Below, piece after piece: positions 1-6,963 of a DNA stretch of 18,458 nucleotides (position 1 is the first letter of the stretch; every line of letters starts with the position of its first letter). The notes beneath the pieces were generated by a model. It was not told where the DNA came from. It searched no databases and saw only the letters and a list, made by a program, of their open reading frames with translations. Made by a program: the position numbers and the translations under genes. Origin of the DNA: DASSWB01 sp035705495 (lineage in GTDB: Bacteria; Bacteroidota; Bacteroidia; Flavobacteriales; Flavobacteriaceae); assembly GCA_035705495.1 (NCBI GenBank), contig DASSWB010000036.1, positions 1 to 18,458 of the forward strand, given 5' to 3'.

Positions 1-56
1 GCGCCTGTAATTTTTTATAATTAAAAATGAAGGATGTTTTTTTCTCGTGTAAAAAC

Positions 57-71
57 ATTTGGTGACCAAAT
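57..71. repeat. 15-base perfect palindrome, operator-like
   Basis: The sequence ATTTGGT-G-ACCAAAT is a perfect inverted repeat with 7-base arms around one base. It sits in the 161-base gap left of the DUF721 gene, where no credible coding region is visible. The size and symmetry fit a binding site for a dimeric regulator, but no promoter box was seen next to it and the gene it would serve lies outside the window. It could be chance. Confidence 0.35.
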
Positions 72-161
72 CGAAAACAAAAGGAGAATGAACGCCATGT
101 TGATTGGTTGATCTCCAAAGGAACTTGATATAGGCTTTTAAGAGTTTCAAAAATTGAAAAG

Positions 162-473
162 TTATCTTAAAACAAGTTTTTGTATCAGGTCGGTTTCCAA
201 TTCCTCGTTCAGCATTTTGATGATTTTTTCTTTTCCGTAACTTAATTCTTCCCGCAAAACCGAAGAACTCAATTGCACAAAAAGTGTGTTTTTTTCGAAT
301 TTCAAAGCGGTCGTGTATTTTGCAATCGCAGGTCCCATTTGGGTATTCCAAACATCTTCAACCTTTATTTTGTCCAAACCTTTTTCCAGATTATTGGTTT
401 CCACAAAAGATTTCAGCACCTCGCTAATACTCATGTGCTCATTGCTGCGTTTCGTATCATTCCATTTTTTCAT
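162..473 (-). CDS. DUF721 / DciA-like protein
   Basis: A 103-residue protein of the DUF721 family, which includes DciA, the replicative helicase (DnaB) operator in bacteria lacking DnaC/DnaI-type loaders. What is seen: a short basic N-terminus, then a compact domain from about residue 15 to 103 with the family's Trp (in VEDVWNTQMGP, about residue 42), a beta-rich middle (LKFEKNTLFVQLSS) and the closing pattern LREELSYGKEKIIKMLNEEL. Its start lies 17 bases inside the upstream lipoprotein gene, so it is the last gene of the recF operon in this window. The recF-DUF721 neighbourhood also occurs in actinobacteria, where the DUF721 gene is dciA. Family assignment is solid; a helicase-loading role in this lineage is inference. 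Confidence 0.85.
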   Translation of the reverse strand: MKKWNDTKRSNEHMSISEVLKSFVETNNLEKGLDKIKVEDVWNTQMGPAIAKYTTALKFEKNTLFVQLSSSVLREELSYGKEKIIKMLNEELETDLIQKLVLR

Positions 474-885
474 GATCCAAATAGCCTGTAAATTTGTGAT
501 AATAAAATATTTTATCGTATTGGTTTTTTAGCACCAGTTCCGTTTCATCTGCTTTTAAAACAGTTTCCTTCCATTGGTCGAATCCGGTGTCGTAATAGAG
601 CCTTAAACTGTCATTTTCAATTTTTGCAGTTACTTTTTCTTCGGAATTGTTCGCGATATAACTTCCATTGAGCTGAGGTTGAAGTTTTTTCCTGATTCCT
701 TCATTTTCTTCGATTTCAAAAAAATCGACTGCGGAATTGAAACCGTACTTTTTTACAAGTTTACCCGAAGCTTCAACTTCAGAAATTTCCCAATAACCAT
801 TAATGTTTTTCAATTGTTCCTGCGGATTGTTTTTCTGACAACCAAAAGCGAGGCAAATTGTAATTAATAACAACAACTTTTTCAT
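457..885 (-). CDS. small lipoprotein, lipocalin-like
   Basis: A 142-residue predicted lipoprotein. The N-terminus MKKLLLLITICLAFGC is a lipoprotein signal peptide with the lipobox LAFG|C, so Cys16 would be lipidated and the protein anchored in a cell-envelope membrane. The mature part begins with a polar tether and then GYWEISEVE, followed by alternating beta-strand-like segments, a pattern similar to lipocalin-like domains in small Bacteroidota lipoproteins. Its ATG overlaps the recF stop (ATGA) and its 3' end overlaps the DUF721 start, so translation of the three genes is probably coupled. No catalytic motif is visible and the function is unknown. The lipobox is clear; the fold guess is moderate. 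Confidence 0.8.
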   Translation of the reverse strand: MKKLLLLITICLAFGCQKNNPQEQLKNINGYWEISEVEASGKLVKKYGFNSAVDFFEIEENEGIRKKLQPQLNGSYIANNSEEKVTAKIENDSLRLYYDTGFDQWKETVLKADETELVLKNQYDKIFYYHKFTGYLDHEKME

Positions 886-1961
886 AATCTAAAAATTTTA
901 TACGGTTGATTGCTTTGCTTCACCACATTTTCCGTCCTATCGGCGTGCGTGTCACTTAAAAAAATCTGTCCCAATTCATTTTTTGAAACCAGTTCAATGA
1001 TTTGGCCTACACGATTTTCATCCAATTTGTCAAAAATATCGTCTAAAAGTAAAATAGGGTTCACCTGACTTATTTTCTTTATAAAATCGAATTGTGCCAG
1101 TTTTAAAGCGACCAAAAATGATTTCTGCTGACCTTGAGAACCGAATTTTTTGATAGGATGCCCTTCAATTTCAAAATTCAAATCGTCTTTATGGATTCCC
1201 GCGGAAGTATATTGTAATGCCAAGTCTTTTTGCAAATTCTCCCGAAAAAGATCGGATAAATCGGCTTCAAACAATTGACTGCTGTACTGTAAATCAATTG
1301 CTTCTTTTCCACCGCTGATGCTTTCGTAACGCTTTTTGAAAATTGGAACAAATTCAGTTAGAAACTTTTTTCGTTTTTCAAAAATATGATTTCCAAACTC
1401 CTGAAGCTGTTCATTATAAACCTCCAGCGTGTCTTTGTCGAATGTTCTGTTCGCCGCAAAATATTTTAAAAGTGAATTCCGCTGAGATAAAGTTTTGGTG
1501 TAATTCAGCAAATTCGTGAGGTAAACCTGATCGCTTTGGGAAATAACCCCATCAACAAATTTTCTTCTCGTATCGCTGCCTTCAACAATCAAATCCCGAT
1601 CGGCCGGAGAAATAATGACCGTGGGAATAAATCCAATGTGGTCACTGAATTTCTCGTAAGCTTTATTGTTGCGTTTTATGACTTTTTTCTGTGCTTTTTT
1701 GGCACTGACAACAACCTGTTCGGTTTTTTCATTTTTTAAAAACGTGCCTTCAATCACAAAAAAATCCGTATCGTGATTAATATTCTGGGAAGTCACCGGA
1801 TTAAAATAACTCTTTCCGAAGGACAAGTGATAAATACTATCAAGAATGTTTGTTTTGCCAACTCCATTGTTTCCCACCAAACAATTGATTTTCTCCTCGA
1901 AATCAAAAGAAGCAGATTCCAAATTTTTATAATTCAATAAGGAGAGGCTTTTTAAAAACAT
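882..1961 (-). CDS. recF: DNA replication/repair protein RecF
   Basis: RecF, an SMC-like ATPase that with RecO and RecR loads RecA onto gapped DNA. At 359 residues it is full length for the family. Walker A is GNNGVGKT at residues 30-37; the ABC-type signature region is FGSQGQQKSFLVALKLAQ; Walker B is LLLDDIFDKLD (acidic pair about residues 307-308), followed by the D-loop and a conserved late motif LSDTHADR near residue 337. The ATG at 1961 starts with the typical MFLKSLSLLNYKNL. It is the first gene of an overlapping minus-strand operon with a lipoprotein and a DUF721 gene. No TAnnTTTG box is visible in the short gap to pepT, so it may be read from a promoter inside or upstream of pepT. Confidence 0.97.
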   Translation of the reverse strand: MFLKSLSLLNYKNLESASFDFEEKINCLVGNNGVGKTNILDSIYHLSFGKSYFNPVTSQNINHDTDFFVIEGTFLKNEKTEQVVVSAKKAQKKVIKRNNKAYEKFSDHIGFIPTVIISPADRDLIVEGSDTRRKFVDGVISQSDQVYLTNLLNYTKTLSQRNSLLKYFAANRTFDKDTLEVYNEQLQEFGNHIFEKRKKFLTEFVPIFKKRYESISGGKEAIDLQYSSQLFEADLSDLFRENLQKDLALQYTSAGIHKDDLNFEIEGHPIKKFGSQGQQKSFLVALKLAQFDFIKKISQVNPILLLDDIFDKLDENRVGQIIELVSKNELGQIFLSDTHADRTENVVKQSNQPYKIFRL

Positions 1962-1968
1962 TTAATCT

Positions 1969-1989
1969 TTAGTCTTAGGTCTCCGGTCT
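1969..1989. repeat. three 7-base repeats between recF and pepT
   Basis: Three consecutive heptamers, TTAGTCT-TAGGTCT-CCGGTCT, read on the minus strand as AGACCGG-AGACCTA-AGACTAA. They share the AGAC core and 7-base step with arrays at 6611-6624, 7889-7902, 17563-17590 and 18051-18141. They nearly fill the left half of the 49-base gap between recF and pepT; a further GGTCT follows at about 2000. No function is known to me. Confidence 0.6.
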
Positions 1990-2010
1990 AATAGCGAAGC
2001 GGTCTCGTAT

Positions 2011-3249
2011 CTATTTTCTGTATTTCTCACTGGTCAATTCAGCGATTTTCACAATCACGTCCACCGCTTTTTCCATACTTTCGACCGGAACATATTCATA
2101 TCTTCCGTGAAAATTATGTCCGCCAGCAAAAATGTTTGGACATGGCAATCCCATAAATGAAAGCTGGGAACCATCAGTACCACCGCGAATTGGTTTTATC
2201 AATGGTTTTATGTTCAATTTTTTCATTGCTTCTTCGGCAATATCAACAATATGCATTACAGGTTCCACCTTTTCTCGCATGTTGAAATATTGATCTTTTA
2301 TTTCAATAAAAATTACTTCTTTTTCGTACTGTGAATTAATTTCGTGCACCAGATCTTTCATCATTTCCTTGCGGGCTTCAAAATGTTCCCTGTCGTGATC
2401 CCTGATGATATAATGTAATTTCGTTTCGTCAACACTGCCTTGGATTTCCGTAAGATGAAAAAATCCCTCACGTTCATCTGTATGTTCGGGAGTTTCCAAG
2501 CGTGGCAAAGATTGAATGAAATCGGTTGCAATATACATGCTGTTCACCATTTTATCCTTCGCATAACCCGGATGCACAATTTTTCCTTTTACGGTAACAT
2601 CGGCACTGGCGGCATTGAAATTCTCAAATTCGAGTTCACCTACTTGGCTCCCATCCATTGTGTAGGCCCATTCCGCACCAAATTTTTCAACATCAAATTT
2701 ATGGGCGCCACGACCTATTTCTTCGTCTGGGGTAAAACCAATCCTAATTTTTCCGTGTTTGATTTCAGGGTGTTCCAATAAATATTTTGCGGCGGTCATT
2801 ATTTCGGTAATTCCTGCTTTGTCATCTGCACCAAGCAAAGTTGTACCGTCGGTAGTAATCAGTGTCTGACCTTTATATAACAGTAAATCCTCAAAATAGT
2901 CTGGTGAAAGAACGATGTTTTGTTCTTTGTTGAGCAAAATATCCTTTCCATCATAATTTTCCCAAATCTGCGGTTTAACATTCGCGCCCGTGAAATCGGG
3001 TGAAGTGTCAAAATGCGAAACAAATCCAATCACAGGAACGTTATGTTCAACATTTGATGGAATGCTTGCCATCACATAAGCGTTGTCGTCAATAGAAACG
3101 TCTTCCGCGCCCATTTCCTTCAATTCTTCAGCAAGTTTTCTTGCCAAGTCCCATTGTTTCTCTGTGCTTGGAGTTGTTTCGGAATGTGGATCGCTCTCCG
3201 TATCGATGGTTACGTAACTTAAAAACCTGTTGATGATATCTTGCTTCAT
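2011..3249 (-). CDS. pepT: peptidase T (zinc tripeptide aminopeptidase)
   Basis: PepT, a cytoplasmic M20B metallopeptidase that removes the N-terminal residue from tripeptides. With the start at 3249 the protein has 412 residues, normal for the family. Metal and catalytic motifs are complete: HFDTSPD (His79, Asp81), GADDKAG (bridging Asp near 142), TPDEEIG (Glu176/Glu177), MDG (Asp199) and GGHNFHG (His378/His381). The frame stays open 17 codons further upstream, but that extension is unlike the family and lies over a strong promoter (3270-3301), so MKQDIINRFLSYVTID is taken as the true N-terminus. It is transcribed towards recF with a 49-base gap that contains heptamer repeats. Confidence 0.96.
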   Translation of the reverse strand: MKQDIINRFLSYVTIDTESDPHSETTPSTEKQWDLARKLAEELKEMGAEDVSIDDNAYVMASIPSNVEHNVPVIGFVSHFDTSPDFTGANVKPQIWENYDGKDILLNKEQNIVLSPDYFEDLLLYKGQTLITTDGTTLLGADDKAGITEIMTAAKYLLEHPEIKHGKIRIGFTPDEEIGRGAHKFDVEKFGAEWAYTMDGSQVGELEFENFNAASADVTVKGKIVHPGYAKDKMVNSMYIATDFIQSLPRLETPEHTDEREGFFHLTEIQGSVDETKLHYIIRDHDREHFEARKEMMKDLVHEINSQYEKEVIFIEIKDQYFNMREKVEPVMHIVDIAEEAMKKLNIKPLIKPIRGGTDGSQLSFMGLPCPNIFAGGHNFHGRYEYVPVESMEKAVDVIVKIAELTSEKYRK

Positions 3250-3269
3250 GGTCGGAAAAATTTTAAGTT

Positions 3270-3301
3270 CAAAAGTACAAGGAAATTTCAGCTTCATCAA
3301 A
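3270..3301 (-). promoter_or_regulatory. pepT promoter, Bacteroidota type
   Basis: On the minus strand a -33 box TTTG (3298-3301) is followed after 20 bases by TACTTTTG (3270-3277), matching the Bacteroidota -7 consensus TAnnTTTG. Transcription would start a few bases before 3260, leaving a short leader before the ATG at 3249. This decides the pepT start codon against the longer reading frame. Confidence 0.7.
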
Positions 3302-3353
3302 AGATGTGGGAGGTTAATTTTTCTCTTTTAAAAATCCTATGGAACCAAATTTG

Positions 3354-3361
3354 TACCTTTA
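3354..3361 (+). promoter_or_regulatory. possible promoter of the antitoxin gene
   Basis: TACCTTTA within TTGTACCTTTACA matches TAnnTTTG except for the last base and stands 17 bases before the ATG at 3379. A convincing -33 box is missing (only TTTT at 3326-3329, rather far upstream). Confidence 0.4.
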
Positions 3362-3378
3362 CATTAAATAAAAATGTT

Positions 3379-3612
3379 ATGGCTACTCTTGATTTAAGGA
3401 ATACTGTGAAATCCTATGTTGCTTCAGCAGATGAAAGACTATTAAAAATGATGAAAGCATTGGCTGAAAGTTATCAAAGCGAAGAAGAACCTACGTTAAG
3501 CGAAGAAGATTATGCTATTTTAGATAGACGTAGGGAGTCATATTTAAAAGGCGAAGGTAAATCTTATAACATGGAAGAAATAAAACAAAATGCTAGAAGA
3601 GCTGCCCGATAA
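3379..3612 (+). CDS. addiction-module antitoxin-like protein
   Basis: A 77-residue acidic, helix-rich protein that resembles small antitoxins paired with ParE/RelE-type toxins in Bacteroidota. Visible features are an N-terminal helical segment (TVKSYVASADERLLKMMKAL), a middle stretch with LSEEDYAILDRRRESYLKGE, and a C-terminal toxin-binding-like tail ending KQNARRAAR. The frame is open further upstream, but the ATG at 3379 follows a promoter-like box and gives the family's usual length. Its stop codon overlaps the ATG of the next gene (TAATG at 3610-3614), the arrangement expected of a toxin-antitoxin pair. Because that toxin is broken, this antitoxin may be an orphan. The family is recognised by pattern, not by a search. 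Confidence 0.75.
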   Translation: MATLDLRNTVKSYVASADERLLKMMKALAESYQSEEEPTLSEEDYAILDRRRESYLKGEGKSYNMEEIKQNARRAAR

Positions 3613-3900
3613 TGGTCAATACTTTAGAAATTACAGAGGAAGCTAATCTGGAAATTATCAATGCGTATCTTTTTTACGAAAGGCAAACGCAGGATTGGGT
3701 GAAACATTTTTGGAACACTTAGATATTTATTTGGAAAGGATTACTGCCAATCCCGAACATTTTCCACAAAATAGAAAACCATATCGGGAAGCATTTATAA
3801 AACGTTTTCCATTTTTGATTATATATGAAGTTATTAAAGAAAAGGTAATGTGTACGCTGTGTTTCATACCCGTCAAAATCCTGAAAAGAAAAATAAGTAG
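3612..3900 (+). pseudogene. ParE/RelE-like toxin, two frameshifts
   Basis: Reading from the ATG at 3612, the protein begins MVNTLEITEEANLEIINAYL and is ParE-like until residue 27 (Gln at 3690-3692). The homologous continuation GLGETFLEHLDIYLERI then lies in another frame starting at 3692, and it runs to VIKEKVM (3850). From base 3850 the expected end VYAVFHTRQNPEKKNK is in the third frame and stops at 3898-3900. Each switch shares one G, as if one base was lost from a G run (CAGGGA to CAGGA; ATGGTG to ATGTG). The joined protein would be about 96 residues, the normal size of a ParE toxin. As written, translation stops at 3720 after 36 residues, so the toxin should be inactive unless these are sequencing errors. 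Confidence 0.8.
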
Positions 3901-3936
3901 CTGAACATTTTTCCTTTTTGTTTTTCTTTTACATTG

Positions 3937-3965
3937 TTGAATCCCTACCGAATTATGTATTTTTG
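3937..3965 (+). promoter_or_regulatory. pyrD promoter, Bacteroidota type
   Basis: TTG at 3937-3939 (another TTG lies directly before it) is followed after 18 bases by TATTTTTG at 3958-3965, a full match to TAnnTTTG. The ATG of pyrD is 16 bases downstream. The longer open frame from 3934 would run through this promoter, which argues against it being translated. Confidence 0.65.
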
Positions 3966-3981
3966 TACAAACCAAATACCA

Positions 3982-5004
3982 ATGTACAAGTCGGTCATAC
4001 AGCCTTTACTTTTCAAATTCGATCCTGAAAAAGTGCACCATTTTACCTTTGATGCACTTCAAATATTGTGTAAGCTTCCCGGATTTACTTCCATTGCAAA
4101 AAGTAAATATCAAGTGAGCGATAAACGATTGGAACGCGAAGTATTCGGATTGAAATTTAAAAATCCTGTTGGATTGGCGGCTGGTTTCGACAAGGATGCA
4201 AAGCTTTTCAATGAATTGGACAACTTCGGATTTGGTTTTATTGAAATTGGTACTTTAACGCCAAAACCACAATCCGGAAATCCGAAGCAGCGTTTATTCA
4301 GATTAAAAGAAGATCAGGCAATTATAAATCGGATGGGTTTCAATAACGGCGGAGTAGAAGCCGCGGTTTTAAGATTGAAAAAAAATACCGGTGTTCTAAT
4401 TGGCGGAAACATTGGTAAAAACAAAACCACTCCCAATGACGAAGCGGTAAATGATTATAAAATTTGTTTCAAAGCTCTTTTTGAGTATGTTGATTATTTT
4501 GTGGTCAATGTAAGTTCCCCCAACACACCCAATTTACGGGAGTTACAGGACAAAGAACCACTGACCGATTTGCTGAATTCTTTACAGCAATTAAATCTGA
4601 CAAAAGACAAACCAAAGCCCATTTTATTAAAAATTGCACCCGATTTGTCCGATGAGCAACTTTTGGACATTATTGAAATTGTGAAAACCACTGGAATCGC
4701 TGGCGTGATTGCTACAAATACTACAATTTCCCGTGAAGGTTTGCATTCGGAAAACAAAAATGAAATGGGTGGTTTAAGCGGGAAACCACTTACAAAACGT
4801 TCTACGGAAGTCATTCGTTTTTTATCTGAAAAAAGTGGAAAAGCTTTTCCCATTATTGGTGTCGGCGGAATAAATTCTGCTGAAGACGCACTTGAAAAAC
4901 TCGATGCAGGAGCAAGTTTGGTTCAGATTTATACGGGTTTTATTTATGAAGGACCCAAATTGGTGAAAGAGATCAACAAGGCAATCTTGGAGCGAATGGA
5001 TTGA
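3982..5004 (+). CDS. pyrD: dihydroorotate dehydrogenase, quinone-dependent
   Basis: Class 2 dihydroorotate dehydrogenase, the membrane-associated flavoenzyme that oxidises dihydroorotate to orotate and passes electrons to the quinone pool. The 340-residue protein has the class 2 N-terminal helical segment (YKSVIQPLLFKFDPEKVHHF), then FMN-barrel motifs: GLAAGFDKDAKL, TPKPQSGNPKQRLFRL, NRMGFNN, NVSSPNTPNLREL with the catalytic Ser at about 179, KIAPDLS, ATNTT, GGLSGKPL, GVGGI and QIYTGFIYEGP. The ATG at 3982 gives the standard N-terminus. Two further pyrimidine genes, pyrR and pyrB, follow after 108 bases and their own promoter-like box, so the three form a pathway cluster but perhaps two transcripts. 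Confidence 0.97.
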   Translation: MYKSVIQPLLFKFDPEKVHHFTFDALQILCKLPGFTSIAKSKYQVSDKRLEREVFGLKFKNPVGLAAGFDKDAKLFNELDNFGFGFIEIGTLTPKPQSGNPKQRLFRLKEDQAIINRMGFNNGGVEAAVLRLKKNTGVLIGGNIGKNKTTPNDEAVNDYKICFKALFEYVDYFVVNVSSPNTPNLRELQDKEPLTDLLNSLQQLNLTKDKPKPILLKIAPDLSDEQLLDIIEIVKTTGIAGVIATNTTISREGLHSENKNEMGGLSGKPLTKRSTEVIRFLSEKSGKAFPIIGVGGINSAEDALEKLDAGASLVQIYTGFIYEGPKLVKEINKAILERMD

Positions 5005-5086
5005 AATCGTTTTTCAGATTTGAAAAATTGCATTCATTTTTGAAAAGCTTCAAAGTTTACTGGACTGGCAAAATGAAAAATAAATG

Positions 5087-5094
5087 TATTTTTG
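5087..5094 (+). promoter_or_regulatory. pyrR-pyrB promoter, -7 box
   Basis: TATTTTTG is a full match to TAnnTTTG and lies 18 bases before the pyrR ATG. The upstream -33 position has only TGG (5066-5068) rather than TTG, so promoter strength is uncertain. No sequence resembling the Bacillus PyrR mRNA-binding site is visible in the 108-base leader region. Confidence 0.5.
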
Positions 5095-5112
5095 CTTCAC
5101 AATAAAAAATAT

Positions 5113-5652
5113 ATGAGCCAAAAAGTTTTACTCAATTCAAAAGAAGTAAACATCATTCTTCAACGTTTGGCTTGTCAATTAATTGAAAATCATACAGACT
5201 TTTCCAATTCGGTAATTATCGGAATTCAGCCGCGAGGGGTTTTTCTTGCCAATCGGATTTTGGAAATTCTGGAAAAGGAATATCAAATCAAGAATATTTT
5301 ATCCGGTCAATTGGATATTACTTTTTACCGGGACGACTTCCGAAGAAATGAAAAACCCTTGGAAGCCAATAAAACAAAAATTGATTTTGTGGTTGAGGAC
5401 AAACAGGTTGTTTTTATAGACGACGTGCTTTTTACGGGTAGAAGTATCAGGGCGGCATTAACGGCAATCCAATCCTTCGGTCGACCGAAAAAAGTGGAAT
5501 TACTGACCTTGATAGACCGAAGATTCAGTCGGCATTTGCCAATTCAACCCGATTACAACGGAAGAAGTGTTGATGCGATTGATGAAGAAAAAGTAATTGT
5601 GAACTGGAAGGAGAATCATGGCGAAGACGCTGTATATCTCGTAAATAAATAG
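5113..5652 (+). CDS. pyrR: PyrR regulator / uracil phosphoribosyltransferase
   Basis: A 179-residue type I phosphoribosyltransferase of the PyrR family. In Bacillus, PyrR binds pyr mRNA to attenuate transcription and also has uracil phosphoribosyltransferase activity. The PRPP loop is clear: VVFIDDVLFTGRSIRAAL at residues 99-116 with the acidic pair Asp103/Asp104. GIQPRGVFLANRI earlier and LTLIDRRFSRHLPIQPDYNG, with GRSVD following, later are typical PyrR segments. The ATG at 5113 is used; an upstream TTG-initiated extension (MLHNKKY) would overlap the -7 box. The stop is one base before the pyrB start, so the two are co-translated. An RNA-binding role here is family knowledge; no target site was recognised. 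Confidence 0.95.
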   Translation: MSQKVLLNSKEVNIILQRLACQLIENHTDFSNSVIIGIQPRGVFLANRILEILEKEYQIKNILSGQLDITFYRDDFRRNEKPLEANKTKIDFVVEDKQVVFIDDVLFTGRSIRAALTAIQSFGRPKKVELLTLIDRRFSRHLPIQPDYNGRSVDAIDEEKVIVNWKENHGEDAVYLVNK

Positions 5653-5653
5653 A

Positions 5654-6583
5654 ATGAGCGAATTAAGTGTAAAACATTTATTGGGAATAAAATATCTCAC
5701 TCCTGAAGATATAGAACTCATTTTTGAAACCGCCGATCAATTCAAGGAAGTCATCAATCGGCCCATCAAAAAAGTTCCTTCCTTGCGTGACATCACCATT
5801 GCGAATCTATTTTTTGAAAACAGTACACGAACGCGACTTTCCTTTGAACTTGCCGAAAAACGATTGAGTGCGGATATTATCAATTTTTCTGCTGCTTCGT
5901 CATCGGTTAAAAAGGGAGAAACACTCATAGATACGGTGAACAATATCCTTTCGATGAAAGTCGATATGGTTGTAATGCGGCATCCAAATGCGGGAGCGGG
6001 GGTTTTGCTCTCGAAACACGTAAACGCCAGTATTATCAATGCGGGTGACGGTGCTCACGAACATCCAACACAAGCATTGTTGGATTCCTATTCAATCAGG
6101 CAACGCTTGGGAAGTGTGGAAGGAAAAAAAGTCGTAATTGTTGGGGATATTTTACACAGTCGCGTGGCACTTTCCAATATTTTCGCACTTCAAAAACAAG
6201 GTGCGGAAGTAAAAGTCTGCGGACCCAAAACACTGATACCAAAATATATCGAAAGCCTCGGGGTTGGCGTTGAAACGAATTTGAAAAAAGCCTTGGAATG
6301 GTGCGATGTGGCATATATGCTTCGCGTGCAAAATGAACGAATGGAAATCAGTTATTTTCCGAGTACGCGCGAATATGTTCAGCAATATGGCGTGAACAGA
6401 AAGTTGTTGGATTCCATAAAAAAAGAAATTGTAATCATGCATCCCGGGCCTATTAATCGGGGCGTGGAAATAACCAGCGATGTAGCGGATTCCAAACAAT
6501 CGGTGATTCTGGAACAGGTTGAAAACGGCGTGGCAATTAGAATGGCAGTGATTTATTTATTGGCTTCCAAAATCAAACAATAA
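5654..6583 (+). CDS. pyrB: aspartate carbamoyltransferase, catalytic chain
   Basis: Aspartate carbamoyltransferase catalytic subunit (ATCase), which condenses carbamoyl phosphate with aspartate in the first committed step of pyrimidine synthesis. The 309-residue length is normal. Carbamoyl-phosphate binding STRTR is at residues 57-61, the mobile loop SSVKKGET about residue 83-90, HPTQALLDS from residue 137, the aspartate-side MLRVQNER at 222-229 and HPGPINRG from 263. No pyrI regulatory chain follows, so the enzyme is probably unregulated by that subunit, and control would fall on the PyrR gene directly upstream (one-base spacing). Confidence 0.97.
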   Translation: MSELSVKHLLGIKYLTPEDIELIFETADQFKEVINRPIKKVPSLRDITIANLFFENSTRTRLSFELAEKRLSADIINFSAASSSVKKGETLIDTVNNILSMKVDMVVMRHPNAGAGVLLSKHVNASIINAGDGAHEHPTQALLDSYSIRQRLGSVEGKKVVIVGDILHSRVALSNIFALQKQGAEVKVCGPKTLIPKYIESLGVGVETNLKKALEWCDVAYMLRVQNERMEISYFPSTREYVQQYGVNRKLLDSIKKEIVIMHPGPINRGVEITSDVADSKQSVILEQVENGVAIRMAVIYLLASKIKQ

Positions 6584-6610
6584 AATTAGACGAAGGAACC
6601 AAAGGCTATT

Positions 6611-6624
6611 GACCAAAGACCAAA
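6611..6624 (+). repeat. GACCAAA tandem pair
   Basis: Two exact copies of GACCAAA in tandem within the pyrB-to-6630 gap. The same unit, in the phase AAAGACC, is duplicated at 7889-7902 after rnz. The repeat creates an apparent TTG-initiated extension of the next gene. Confidence 0.6.
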
Positions 6625-6629
6625 AAGAA

Positions 6630-6962
6630 ATGAAAGTAACCGAAAAAGATTTCTACCTGATTTTAGAAGATGAAAAAAATGAGTTTAAAGGATTCGTGAA
6701 GTTTCTAAATGATGTGCATGACCAATATAAAGGTCATCATCTCGTTATTGACATTTTAAAATACGGGACACTTTCATTGGAAGAACTTTTAATGTTTCTT
6801 GAAATTTCCAATCGGCACAGGAAAGCGAAAAAATCCTTTGTGATTGCCAATGATACGATCAATATAGATCACGTTCCCGAGGAACTTGTTGTTGTTCCCA
6901 CACTTCAGGAAGCTGAAGATATCATCCAGATGGAGGAGATAGAACGGGATTTGGGATTTTAG
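6630..6962 (+). CDS. STAS-like small protein next to RNase Z
   Basis: A 110-residue acidic cytoplasmic protein with alternating strands and helices: FYLILEDEK, then HHLVIDILKYGTLSLEELLMFL, then KSFVIAND, ELVVVPTLQEAEDIIQMEEIERDLGF. The order resembles STAS/SpoIIAA-type anti-sigma antagonist folds, including the late PTxxEAxDxI pattern, but a phosphorylatable Ser in the usual place is not obvious, so partner-switching activity is uncertain. The ATG at 6630 is preferred; a TTG seven codons upstream lies in the GACCAAA repeat. The stop is one base before the rnz start, so the pair is translationally linked. Function is unknown; a role with RNase Z is only suggested by position. Confidence 0.7.
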   Translation: MKVTEKDFYLILEDEKNEFKGFVKFLNDVHDQYKGHHLVIDILKYGTLSLEELLMFLEISNRHRKAKKSFVIANDTINIDHVPEELVVVPTLQEAEDIIQMEEIERDLGF

Positions 6963-6963
6963 G

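Noticed and set aside
21..98. A 25-codon minus-strand frame in the left gap.
   Set aside because: Too short, without recognisable features or a promoter; it also spans the palindrome.
3250..3300. A 17-residue N-terminal extension of PepT.
   Set aside because: It covers a good TTTG-N20-TACTTTTG promoter and does not resemble PepT N-termini.
3241..3378. A 46-codon N-terminal extension of the antitoxin gene.
   Set aside because: The extension overlaps the divergent pepT start and promoter and a promoter-like box at 3354; the ATG at 3379 gives the family's usual length.
3684..3855. Programmed frameshifting in the toxin gene.
   Set aside because: Two separate shifts are needed and neither site has a slippery heptamer followed by a visible stem; lost G bases explain both more simply.
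3934..3981. A longer PyrD start at a TTG.
   Set aside because: The stretch contains the -33 and -7 boxes of the pyrD promoter; the ATG at 3982 matches class 2 enzymes.
5005..5086. AT-only inverted repeat (AAAAAT...ATTTTT) after pyrD as a terminator.
   Set aside because: The stem has no G-C pairs and no following T tract.
6609..6629. A TTG start for the STAS-like gene, seven codons upstream.
   Set aside because: Those codons are simply the GACCAAA repeat; the ATG at 6630 starts directly at conserved-looking sequence.
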